Assembly (NCBI GenBank): GCA_044868005.1
Contig: JBIOVX010000245.1
Location: 1 to 64,000 of the forward strand
Length of the DNA stretch: 64,000 nucleotides
Reading direction: 5' to 3'
Origin: DATARR01 sp044868005
GTDB lineage: Bacteria; Acidobacteriota; Thermoanaerobaculia; Multivoradales; UBA5704
In this document: positions 57,326 through 64,000 of the stretch, piece by piece
Layout: each line of letters starts with the position of its first letter
Numbering within the stretch: the stretch's first letter is position 1
Position numbers and translations under genes: made by a program
Notes under the pieces: generated by a model
Database searches by the model: none
What the model saw: only the letters and a program-made list of their open reading frames with translations
What the model was told of the DNA's origin: nothing

Positions 57326-57428
57326 AGCAGAGGGATTCTAGCGTGGCACCGTCTCAGCAGTCTCACAAGACCGCAATCAGGGCACCTTCAAAGTGGGTCA
57401 GGCGGCTCAACGCAAGGAGAAACCACGT

Positions 57429-57701
57429 ATGAAAGCTCTGCGAACTCCCCTGAAGCTCCGGATCGCCCTGCTGGCACTGAGCCTGGTTCTCACCGGCGTG
57501 GCACTTTTCTCGTCTTCCGTCACCACGGCCTTCGCGGTCCCGTGCTACTGCGGTCACGCGCTGTCCGTGAAGTACTACAGCGATGCTTCCCATACCACGC
57601 TCGTCGGCTTGTGCTACTTCCCGTGCGACGACGATCCGTCGTGCAGCGGTACCCAGACCGAGTTCTCCGTCACCAAAGAGCTCCAGTGTTGTATTTGTTG
57701 A
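57429..57701 (+). CDS. Small secreted Cys-rich protein (DUF6289-like)
   Basis: 90 residues from ATG 57429 (CAAGGAG 9 bases upstream). Signal peptide about 1-36. Mature part has eight Cys, including CYCGH, CYFPCDDDPSC and terminal CCIC, and the motif KYYSDASHTTLVGLCYFPC as in DUF6289-type small secreted proteins (family name from memory). Likely a disulfide-rich or modified peptide; role unknown. Confidence 0.7.
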   Translation: MKALRTPLKLRIALLALSLVLTGVALFSSSVTTAFAVPCYCGHALSVKYYSDASHTTLVGLCYFPCDDDPSCSGTQTEFSVTKELQCCIC

Positions 57702-57730
57702 CCCTCAGTTGATCCTCAGTTGACCCTCAA
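57698..57730 (+). repeat. Three tandem 11-bp repeats TTGAYCCTCAG
   Basis: TTGACCCTCAG, TTGATCCTCAG, TTGACCCTCAA at 57698, 57709 and 57720, starting in the stop codon of the secreted peptide gene. The 11-bp step matches helical phasing; it could be a protein site for the TPM gene downstream or simple slippage. Confidence 0.5.
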
Positions 57731-57821
57731 TAGGCCCGCCCGGCGCGCGCTCGTTTTACCGTCGCCTGTTCCCGTCGCGCGCCGGGTGGGGACGAAGGCT
57801 GTGAATCGGTAGAATCCCCCT

Positions 57822-58682
57822 ATGCTCAGAATGCGCTGGTCGTGCACCATCGTCCCAATGCTGGCCCTCCTCGCGCTGCCGGCAGCGGGCCAGTCCCAGG
57901 AGACGCCCCGCCTCGAAGACCGCGTTACTGACAAGGCCGCGGTGTTCTCTCCGGAGCAACGGAGCCAGCTCATCGCCGAGCTCGCGGCGTATGAGGAGGA
58001 GACCTCGCACCAGATCGCCGTGCTCACCGTGCCGACCCTTTCCGGCGAGAGCCTCGAGGCGTTCTCCCTCCGCGTCGCCAACGCCTGGGGGCTCGGACAG
58101 AAGGGACGCGACAACGGCATCCTGGTGACGCTGGCGCTCCAGGAGCGGCAGGTCCGCATCGAGGTCGGCGAAGGCCTGGAGTCTCGCATCTCCGACGACG
58201 CGGCCCAGGAGATCGTCCAGACCGAGATGATCCCATCGTTCCGCAAAGGCGATTACGCCGGCGGCCTGGCGAAGGGAATCCGCCGGCTGATGGAGATGGC
58301 GCGTCCCGCGAGCAACTCCTTCGTCGAATGCGAGGTCGAGGCCAAGGTGGTGAAGGTCGAGCGCCGAGAGACGGTGAACGCCGAGATCGCCGAAGCGCTC
58401 GATCTGGAAAAGGAGATGATCGGCAAGCTGGCGGTGGCGGCGACCGATATCACCGTGCTCAAGGCGACGTCCAAGAAAGGTCAGGAGGAAGATTGCGCGC
58501 GGATGGTGGGCCAGAGCGGCCGCGCCGTGATTCGCTACGAGCTGGCCAACAAGGAGCTCGAGCTAGCGGCGGGAAAGGTGATCCAACTCCACTACTGGGC
58601 CTTCGCCGGCTTCGCGCCGTACGGCGTGCCCGGGAAGGAAGTCTGGTGGGTGGGCAAGGCTGGTGCAGCTCCTCCCAAATAG
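57822..58682 (+). CDS. TPM-domain secreted protein
   Basis: 286 residues, signal peptide 1-24. TPM domain at about 30-165: LEDRVTDKAAVFSPEQRSQL, YEEETSHQIAVLTVPTLSGE, GLGQKGRDNGILVTLALQER and IEVGEGLESRISDDAAQEIV. Unlike YgcG-type members it has no C-terminal helix but an extra 120-residue domain with a Glu/Lys-rich helix and a C-terminal aromatic segment. Its last 91 bp overlap the convergent hydrolase gene. Role unknown; TPM proteins act in membrane assembly or repair. Confidence 0.85.
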   Translation: MLRMRWSCTIVPMLALLALPAAGQSQETPRLEDRVTDKAAVFSPEQRSQLIAELAAYEEETSHQIAVLTVPTLSGESLEAFSLRVANAWGLGQKGRDNGILVTLALQERQVRIEVGEGLESRISDDAAQEIVQTEMIPSFRKGDYAGGLAKGIRRLMEMARPASNSFVECEVEAKVVKVERRETVNAEIAEALDLEKEMIGKLAVAATDITVLKATSKKGQEEDCARMVGQSGRAVIRYELANKELELAAGKVIQLHYWAFAGFAPYGVPGKEVWWVGKAGAAPPK

Positions 58683-59587
58683 GCTTCGATCAGCCGCACG
58701 AGCTCCTTCACGATGTCGGCCTTGCGCGCGCCCACGTGCTCGGTGTGGGTCCAGATCAGCTTCTTGGGCTCGCCGGCGCGGTCATAGAGCGCTTGGACTG
58801 CCGCCACGGAAAAGTATTTGTCCCGCCGGCTGGAGACCATCACCAGCCGGCGCGGGGCGATGCGCTGCACGTAGCGGCCGGGCTCGAAACTGTCGACCAG
58901 CACGGCCGCCGTCCACGCCAGCAGCTCCCCCCGCAAGGAGTGGCCCCGCCGGCTTTCCATCGTCCTGATCGTGGCGGGAAAGCCGCCTCCTCCGTGCACC
59001 AGGAAGACCGTCTTCACGCGCAGGTCCAGGGCGCCGTGCATCACGGCAAAGCTGGAGCCCAGACTGGCGCCGAGCACCGTGATCTCACCCGTCTTCAAGC
59101 CTCCGGTCTCGCGGAGATAGCTCAGCGCCAGCATCCCGCCGGCCACCGTGCGGAACACGGCCCGACGCAAGTGATACGGCCCGAGCAGATACTCGCCTAG
59201 CGTCCGCGGCCGTGCGAAGGGATACTGCACCGCGACGAGCACGACGTCCGGACGCTCCGGGATCAGGCGCAGGATCTGCGGCCCGGTCTTCATGCCGGCG
59301 TAGGTGAGGAGGATGCGATAGCCGTCGGCGAGCCGGCGCGGCCTGCGGACATAGGCGGTGGCCACCGCCTCGCCGCGATCGTTGTAGAGCTCCACCAGGC
59401 GGGTCCGCGAGACCGGACCGGCCGATGACTCCATCACCCGGGCGCCGCGGTAGGTGCCGCGAGTGGCGTAGAACTCCGCGGTCTTGTCGGCGCGCAGGTA
59501 GAGGACCAGGCCGGCGGCGGCAACGACCGCCACCGCCAGAGCTGCGACGAAGATCCGGCGGCGCTTATTTTTCCGAGCACAGATCAC
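58592..59587 (-). CDS. Membrane-anchored alpha/beta hydrolase
   Basis: 331 residues from GTG 59587; GTG 59671 adds 28 residues. Neither has a strong ribosome site. One N-terminal helix (IFVAALAVAVVAAAGLVLYL), then hydrolase fold with nucleophile elbow TVLGASLGSSFAV (GASLG), FLVHGGGGFPATI, and late SSRRDKYFSVAAVQALYD (Asp) and HTEHVG (His). Likely an esterase or peptidase facing the periplasm. Confidence 0.8.
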   Translation of the reverse strand: MICARKNKRRRIFVAALAVAVVAAAGLVLYLRADKTAEFYATRGTYRGARVMESSAGPVSRTRLVELYNDRGEAVATAYVRRPRRLADGYRILLTYAGMKTGPQILRLIPERPDVVLVAVQYPFARPRTLGEYLLGPYHLRRAVFRTVAGGMLALSYLRETGGLKTGEITVLGASLGSSFAVMHGALDLRVKTVFLVHGGGGFPATIRTMESRRGHSLRGELLAWTAAVLVDSFEPGRYVQRIAPRRLVMVSSRRDKYFSVAAVQALYDRAGEPKKLIWTHTEHVGARKADIVKELVRLIEAYLGGAAPALPTHQTSFPGTPYGAKPAKAQ

Positions 59588-59687
59588 CGGACGAGGGGTC
59601 CCCGGAACTCGGCGTTCGGCTCCAGACTGAGGATCTAGCGTGATGAGTCGATCGTGACGTGAAAGCGCCACGGGACTGCGTGGCCTC

Positions 59688-59855
59688 TCAAAGGGACTGC
59701 TGGCCTTCCTCTGCTACTTCTGCCGCGGGCTGCGTCTGTGCTCCATCGACGGCGGCAGATTTCCTGTCGAGCTTGCGCTGAAGCTTTTCCTCGCGCTTCT
59801 GTTTCTTGGTGACCTCGCGCTGGCGTTTGAAGAATGAGGCGCGGTTTCTTGGCAT
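59688..59855 (-). CDS. Small basic protein, 55 residues
   Basis: ATG 59855 follows GGGGAGG with 8-base spacing, one of the best ribosome sites in the window. Translation MPRNRASFFKRQREVTKKQK, then a Lys/Arg-rich helix and acidic tail ending EEGQQSL. Short proteins of this kind recur in high-GC soil bacteria (from memory). The charge suggests nucleic-acid or ribosome binding; unproven. Confidence 0.7.
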   Translation of the reverse strand: MPRNRASFFKRQREVTKKQKREEKLQRKLDRKSAAVDGAQTQPAAEVAEEGQQSL

Positions 59856-59963
59856 TGTTACGTCCTCCCCAGAGGCTGATTGACCGACGGTTGGCGCGTG
59901 AGCTCTGCCGCAGAACAGCGCACCTTCTTCGCTGTCTTGAGTCTATCACCTCCCGTCCGGGGA

Positions 59964-60410
59964 TCACGGACGGCGCCGGTTCGAGTTGTCCATGTCCGAC
60001 ATGATGAGCCAGCGGCCGTCCGCTCCCTTGCGCAAAGTCAGGGTGAACTTCCCGTCGTCCGGCTCCCCTGGCTTGCCCGCGTATCCGCCGATGATGTAGC
60101 CAACGTTACCCTCGGTCGCGTACGCGAACGCGCGCAGTGACAGCGGCCCGCCGTGCCCGGTGTAGTGCTTCTCGATCGCCGCCCGCCCGCGCACCGGCAT
60201 CGCTCCGTTCGGCAGCACGAAGCCATCCTCGGCGAACAGCCGCGCCAGGGCCGCGGCGTCCCGCTGCTGCCAAGCCGCCTCGTAATCGGTCAGCACCCGC
60301 GCCAGCTCCGGCGGCAGCGTCACGGACGGCTCGCCTGCCGGCGCCTGTTGCCCCGCCGCCGGAGCTACCATCAAGGCCAGGATGAGGAGCGCTCTCGCCG
60401 CGTTTCGCAT
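59964..60410 (-). CDS. Secreted SnoaL/DUF4440-type (NTF2-like) protein
   Basis: 148 residues from ATG 60410. Signal peptide 1-21. NTF2-like fold: LARVLTDYEAAWQQRDAAAL, FVLPNGAMPVRGRAAIEKHY, and a C-terminal strand GRWLIMSDMDNSN. Such proteins bind or isomerise small molecules; ligand unknown. Start overlaps the preceding gene by one base. Confidence 0.85.
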   Translation of the reverse strand: MRNAARALLILALMVAPAAGQQAPAGEPSVTLPPELARVLTDYEAAWQQRDAAALARLFAEDGFVLPNGAMPVRGRAAIEKHYTGHGGPLSLRAFAYATEGNVGYIIGGYAGKPGEPDDGKFTLTLRKGADGRWLIMSDMDNSNRRRP

Positions 60411-60667
60411 CAGGACGTCTCCTCCGTGATCAGCTCGCGCACGTGAAGGCGTCCGACCTCCAGCTCCTGGATGACCAGCCGGTCGATCGTCCCTGCCTTC
60501 GCCGCGAATCGCTTCACGGCCAACCGCCCGATCGCCAGCGCCCCGATGGCCAAGGCGCCGACGGACAGCGCCCCAACGCTCACCGCCGCCAGTGCCGTGG
60601 CGACGCGGGCGAAGGCGAGCTGGGATCCTGCTTTGGGATAGGTCAATTCGGTTCGTTCTCGTTGCAT
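60410..60667 (-). CDS. Small protein with AIGxL-type repeats
   Basis: 85 residues from ATG 60667. Central hydrophobic run of repeats (VGALSVGALAIGALAIGRLA) then IDRLVIQELEVGRLHVREL, a five-residue periodicity like pentapeptide or beta-helix proteins but in a membrane-compatible version. Co-transcribed with the NTF2-like gene (TGATG-type overlap). Function unknown. Confidence 0.6.
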   Translation of the reverse strand: MQRERTELTYPKAGSQLAFARVATALAAVSVGALSVGALAIGALAIGRLAVKRFAAKAGTIDRLVIQELEVGRLHVRELITEETS

Positions 60668-60857
60668 GATCGCCTCCTGTCTGGAACCGCCATCGCCAAG
60701 CCAATATCGTGCCCGTAGAGACGCCCCAGTCGATCATCGAAACCAGTTCGGTAACGACGACGGCGGGGCGTCTCCTCGGAGGGTTCACCGCTTCGCCCGC
60801 CACTACACGAGAGAAGGATATCAATGGCCGCCAACGCCTGGTGGTACCATGGCCGGC

Positions 60858-61088
60858 ATGCGGTTCATCGAAGCTCGCTATGAAGAGGGGCTGCTCAAGC
60901 CGGAGACGCCTTTGGCGCTGAGGCAGGGCGAGCGAGTGGCGCTGATTGTAGTCCGTCATCCGGATCCCAAGCGCTGGGATCTCGACCGGTTGGCCAAATC
61001 CGGCGCCACAGAAGCTCGAGAGCTGGCGGAGCGGGGCCTCGGTGACTGGGCCGACCTCACTACGGCATGTGATCATGACCCGAGTTGA
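60858..61088 (+). CDS. DUF104/AF2212-like antitoxin-type protein
   Basis: 76 residues from ATG 60858; ATG 60849 adds three. MRFIEARYEEGLLKPETPLALRQGERV is the DUF104 pattern. TGGTACCAT, an extended -10, ends 7 bases before ATG 60858, suggesting a leaderless message. No toxin gene follows in the same direction, so it may be an orphan. The gap to the divergent gene (60668-60848) holds nothing else recognisable. Confidence 0.75.
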   Translation: MRFIEARYEEGLLKPETPLALRQGERVALIVVRHPDPKRWDLDRLAKSGATEARELAERGLGDWADLTTACDHDPS

Positions 61089-61091
61089 GGA

Positions 61092-61343
61092 TCAGGCTGC
61101 CTTGTTGGCCTTGGCCTGTTCGTAAAGCGTCTCCGGCGCAATGTCAGCTCCGTTCGGCCATGCCACCGTCCCACCGTCGAGAAAAAAGCGCTGGAAGTAA
61201 TCGACGTTCTTGAGCGGCTCGAACACAGGGCCTTGAAGCCACTGGGTGAAGTCGATGGTGCCTTCCACGCCACCGTTGAATGTCAGGTGGATCTTGTGGT
61301 CTCCGCGGTACTCAGCTCGAATCACAGCGGGCAGAGAGCTCAT
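61092..61343 (-). CDS. DUF2442 family protein
   Basis: 83 residues: RAEYRGDHKIHLTFNGGVEGTIDF and DYFQRFFLDGGTVAWPNGADI, standard DUF2442 with its D..WPNGADI motif. Often next to a DUF4160 partner in toxin-antitoxin-like pairs; no such partner here. It starts 19 bases after the TIR gene stop and is probably its operon partner. Confidence 0.88.
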   Translation of the reverse strand: MSSLPAVIRAEYRGDHKIHLTFNGGVEGTIDFTQWLQGPVFEPLKNVDYFQRFFLDGGTVAWPNGADIAPETLYEQAKANKAA

Positions 61344-61362
61344 GGCGACTTGGTCCTCTCTG

Positions 61363-62463
61363 TCACAGATTGCTTATCACTCGAATTTCTCTTCCCTCTA
61401 CAGTAATACTACAGAGCGGTAGACTTTCGACCGGCGGCAGGTCAGTCTTCACTTTTACAGAAATTCGAGCGCTCGCTTTTGGTTTTGCACCCTCACTTCT
61501 AAAGAAAGGTGCAGTGTGTGCATAGAAGCTATCTCCCTGCCATCGATAAGGTATCATCCATCTGTAAAACCAAGATGCTTCTAGCAAGACCGCAACTATG
61601 ATTTTTTTACTGTGACCGCTTTCTATCATGATAGAGTCGGAGTCATGACCATACCAATGAGCTAGGACAGCATGTGGAGGCCAGTCACGCATACCACTGT
61701 TGACAGATATGAAGGCGTTACATACGACTGGTGAAACACCTCTATTGTGCGCAACGAGGAATCCGACAAGCTGGGGGACCTCGCCCGGATCTCTTGCTTC
61801 TCTTTTGTAGATCGGAGATAGAGGCATGAAGTTAAGGTTGTCGCTGATTTCCGTTACGAACTCTACACTTACATTTGCTTTCCTCTCAGTCTCTCTTGGT
61901 TCCTCCCGCCGTCCCTCGCCGTAAATACGGAGCTCGTCGGACCACTTCGGCTCGATGAATTCGGTGGGCTCCTCTGTGACTTCGAGGGACTCCTCGGTGT
62001 GGGCTCCGGCTTCGACCCCGAGCCGCTGCAGGATCAGTCCGGCGATCTCGGACGCGGGTCGGCTGCCGATGTCCACGTAGCCATCGCCCGACAGGATGCC
62101 GAGCTCCGAGAGGTCACCCGGTGAGCCGAAGCTCACCAGCATGATGCGGTCCTCATCCAGCGTCGCGATGAGCTGGCGGATGTGGCGCCACTCCAGCCGG
62201 CACCATCTCTTTACCGCGTATTCCGGGCAGAGAAAGAGGACGATCAGCTCAGACTGTTCGCGATACAGCCGGGGCAAGTAGACGTCGAGATTAACGCGGG
62301 CGAACTCGGCTTCATAGAACCTGTCGTACAGCACCCGCTCCCGCCCGACGGCGGCGGCGAGTTGCTCGGCCACCTGCTCGACGAAGGGACGATGCTCGCC
62401 AGGGAACGACAAGGCGATGCGGAAGCGCCGAGGAGCGGGGCTGGCGGGAGCCGGTGTGTCCAT
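61363..62463 (-). CDS. TIR-domain protein with unknown C-terminal domain
   Basis: 366 residues. TIR fold at 13-150: RRFRIALSFPGEHRPFVEQV, VLYDRFYEAEFARVNLD, SELIVLFLCPEYAVKRW and CRLEWRHI with candidate NADase Glu91. Acidic linker 155-200, then a beta-rich domain to the end (NFMPLSPIYKREARDPGEV, AHNRGVSPVVCNAFISVNSG) of no recognised family. The C-terminal half has much lower GC than the TIR half, suggesting fusion of transferred DNA. Bacterial TIR proteins often degrade NAD+ in antiphage defence; the sensor part would be the new domain. Confidence 0.85.
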   Translation of the reverse strand: MDTPAPASPAPRRFRIALSFPGEHRPFVEQVAEQLAAAVGRERVLYDRFYEAEFARVNLDVYLPRLYREQSELIVLFLCPEYAVKRWCRLEWRHIRQLIATLDEDRIMLVSFGSPGDLSELGILSGDGYVDIGSRPASEIAGLILQRLGVEAGAHTEESLEVTEEPTEFIEPKWSDELRIYGEGRREEPRETERKANVSVEFVTEISDNLNFMPLSPIYKREARDPGEVPQLVGFLVAHNRGVSPVVCNAFISVNSGMRDWPPHAVLAHWYGHDSDSIMIESGHSKKIIVAVLLEASWFYRWMIPYRWQGDSFYAHTAPFFRSEGAKPKASARISVKVKTDLPPVESLPLCSITVEGREIRVISNL

Positions 62464-62533
62464 GAAGAGCTCGTGACGGTTCGCCCCTCATTATGCAAGA
62501 GGCGGAACGCTGAAGGACAGAGCTAGGCGAGGG

Positions 62534-63037
62534 TCAGCCCGGGCGCGGCCGCCTGTAGAGCGCCTCGCGCTTCGCCGTTCCCTTGCGGGCGAGCTCGAGC
62601 AGGCCGTCGGCAAGCATGCGCCGCAAAACGTCCGAGGCGGTCCGCGATCCAACGGGTTCTTCTAAGTGGTCGGCGTAACGGCGGCTGACCTCCTCCGCTA
62701 CGGCGGCGGGGCCGAACGGCTCTTGCAGGTCCGGACTCTCGGCGACCAGCTCCACCATCCGGCCGACCCTCTTGCGGCCGGGAGGCGGAACCTCGAGCTC
62801 CTCGCGTCTTTGCATGGGCTGGGCGGCCGCCGAGGCGGCGACGGTGCGGAAGACCTCCAGATCCTGCACGACCTTCTCCAGCTCGGCTGTGTGGAGCGCC
62901 TGCTGCTCCCGGTGATGCACGACCTGCTGGGCATGAAACGCCTCCTGGTCGCGATGGAAGGCCTCCTTCTCGCGGTGAAGCGCCGCGCGAGCCTCCAGGT
63001 TAGCCACCACGTCCTCGACCGACAGCTTCGTGCCCAT
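62534..63037 (-). CDS. His-rich coiled-coil protein with winged-helix-like C-terminus
   Basis: 167 residues. Residues 10-60 are heptads with His every seven positions (LHREKEAFHRDQEAFHAQQ), a linker near 75-90, and a C-terminal domain (VAEEVSRRYADHLEEPVGSR, SDVLRRMLADGLLELARKG) that reads as a winged helix. No named family. It is encoded directly downstream of the 19-bp repeat array and 70 bases upstream of the TIR gene, so it may regulate that operon by binding the array; inference. Confidence 0.75.
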   Translation of the reverse strand: MGTKLSVEDVVANLEARAALHREKEAFHRDQEAFHAQQVVHHREQQALHTAELEKVVQDLEVFRTVAASAAAQPMQRREELEVPPPGRKRVGRMVELVAESPDLQEPFGPAAVAEEVSRRYADHLEEPVGSRTASDVLRRMLADGLLELARKGTAKREALYRRPRPG

Positions 63038-63068
63038 TTCCCCTGAACGATAGCACGCCGATCCCCAT

Positions 63069-63376
63069 TTGCGGTGAATAAGCTTATCTTGCGGTGAATA
63101 GTCCTATTTGCGGTGGATAGGGCCACTTGCGGTGGAAAAAGCCAGGCACGGCGCCTTATTCCACTTGCGGTGAAGAAGGCGAGTTGCGGCAAAGAAGCTT
63201 GTCTTGCGGTGAATTATTTCAGACGCGGCGCAGAAGGCGAGACGCGGTGAAGAAGGCCGTTCACCGCAAATGAAGCTGAGTTGCGGTGAAGTAAACGAGA
63301 CGCGGTGAAGAAGGCGAGACGCGGTGAAGCGCCTGCTTTGCCGCAAGTTAATTCCAGTTGCGGTGTAGGAGGATCG
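63069..63376. repeat. Array of about 16 degenerate 19-bp units
   Basis: Units of 18-21 bp, mostly 19, consensus TTGCGGTGAAGAAGGCGAG with TT replaced by AC in several; one unit (63260) is inverted and one double unit has a degenerate second half. Ends 8 bases before the stop of the SpoIIE-type gene and begins about 30 bases from the start of the coiled-coil gene. Period not a multiple of three, with in-frame stops, so non-coding. Confidence 0.85.
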
Positions 63377-63383
63377 ACGCTGC

Positions 63384-64000
63384 CTAGGTCCGCCGCAGCA
63401 ACACCACCGTCTGATCGTCTCCCTGCGGCAGCCCGCGGGAGAACTCGCCGACGGCGCGCGGGATGCTTTCCATCACCTCCGACAGCGGTTGATAACGCTG
63501 CCAGCGAAGCAGGTCGATCAGGCGTCCCATGCCGAACTCCTCCTCGTCGGGGGACTCGGCCTCGGTGATGCCGTCGCTGTAGATACAGACCAGGTCGCCC
63601 GGCTCCATCGTCACGGCGCGGGATTTGAAGCGCGCCTCGGGAAGGAGACCGAGAGGCAGGCCGCCAGCGCCGAGCAGCTCGACGGTGTCGTCGCCGCGCA
63701 GCAGGATGCCGGGGTTGTGGCCGGCGTTCATATAGTGCAGGACGCCGGTGTGCGGATCGAGCTCGGCGATCATCATGGTGATGAACTTGTTGGCGGCGCT
63801 CGACTCGACGATGTGGCGGTTCAACCGCTCGAGCAGCGACGGCCCGAAAGACGTATGGTCCAGCAGCAGGCGCAAGGCCGAATGCAACGTCGAGACCATG
63901 AGGGCGGCCGGCATTCCCTTGCCGGAGACGTCGCCGAGCACCAAGCCGATGCGCCCGTCCTTGCGGGGAACCAGGTCGTAGTAATCGCCACCCACCTGGC
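63384..64000 (-). CDS. SpoIIE-type PP2C phosphatase, 5'-partial
   Basis: C-terminal 205 residues visible; the gene runs off the right edge. GGDYYDLVPRKDGRIGLVL, GDVSGKGMPAALMVSTL, MNAGHNPGILLRGDD, CIYSDGITEAESPDEEEFG and QGDDQTVVLLRR include all metal ligands. The N-terminal sensor part is outside the window. Confidence 0.92.
   Translation of the reverse strand, partial: QVGGDYYDLVPRKDGRIGLVLGDVSGKGMPAALMVSTLHSALRLLLDHTSFGPSLLERLNRHIVESSAANKFITMMIAELDPHTGVLHYMNAGHNPGILLRGDDTVELLGAGGLPLGLLPEARFKSRAVTMEPGDLVCIYSDGITEAESPDEEEFGMGRLIDLLRWQRYQPLSEVMESIPRAVGEFSRGLPQGDDQTVVLLRRT

Noticed and set aside
59635..59967. 110-residue ORF on the minus strand
   Set aside because: Arg-rich composition without domain; the overlapping 55-residue frame has a far better start signal.

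Overview
The window looks like the chromosome of a high-GC member of the Acidobacteriota, possibly the Thermoanaerobaculia side. The evidence is two tandem VWFA-related proteins of the acidobacterial type, a PadR regulator next to an acidobacterial duplicated orphan permease (ADOP), two winged-helix regulators of the CadC type (one with a TPR tail), and a 9/3-cloverleaf tRNA of the kind reported from this phylum. The phylum is an inference from gene content; there is no rRNA here.

Layout. 1-5.6 kb: two paralogous secreted VWA proteins, then an RlmI-type rRNA methyltransferase without a normal start codon. 5.58-6.22 kb: a single-gene element (DUF559 endonuclease-like protein) between long inverted repeats; the same repeat ends recur as short gene-less pairs at 22.4, 40.3 and 51.5 kb. 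6.4-14.6 kb: a small gene, an exact 21-bp repeat array, two tRNA-Val genes, and the translation operon thrS-infC-rpmI-rplT-pheS-pheT plus a coiled-coil gene. 14.6-24.8 kb: padR-ADOP, a winged-helix/TPR regulator divergent from an ECF sigma factor, a cyclase, and a BlaI/M56 pair. 24.8-27 kb: an accessory islet with vapBC, a tightly overlapping cassette of unknown genes and the 9/3 tRNA. 27-42 kb: a membrane phosphodiesterase, an unknown 614-residue protein, a SpoIIE-type phosphatase convergent with a very large kinase/pseudo-cyclase/ATPase/TPR protein, a 62-bp repeat array, and a stress group (AAA ATPase, PspA, unknown). 42-51.4 kb: msrA, small secreted proteins, a second winged-helix regulator, and the RDD-SpoIIM-YciC-like-DUF4129-DUF4350-MoxR-DUF58 operon. 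51.6-57.3 kb: two exported isoaspartyl methyltransferases, an amidohydrolase, a TldD/PmbA-type protein and an isoaspartyl peptidase, which together suggest handling of damaged protein in the envelope. 57.3-64 kb: small secreted proteins, a TPM-domain protein, a hydrolase, small antitoxin-like genes, a TIR-domain gene in a likely operon behind a 19-bp repeat array, and a SpoIIE phosphatase cut by the window end.

The most unusual material is non-coding. There are three arrays of degenerate 19-21 bp units, a family of hairpin-ended inverted repeats with one full-length gene-bearing member, and 11-bp phased TCAAAG boxes in front of both winged-helix regulators. There is also the 9/3 tRNA with anticodon UAC beside the unknown three-gene cassette. 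Nothing was computed with software; all calls rest on reading the sequence and translations.
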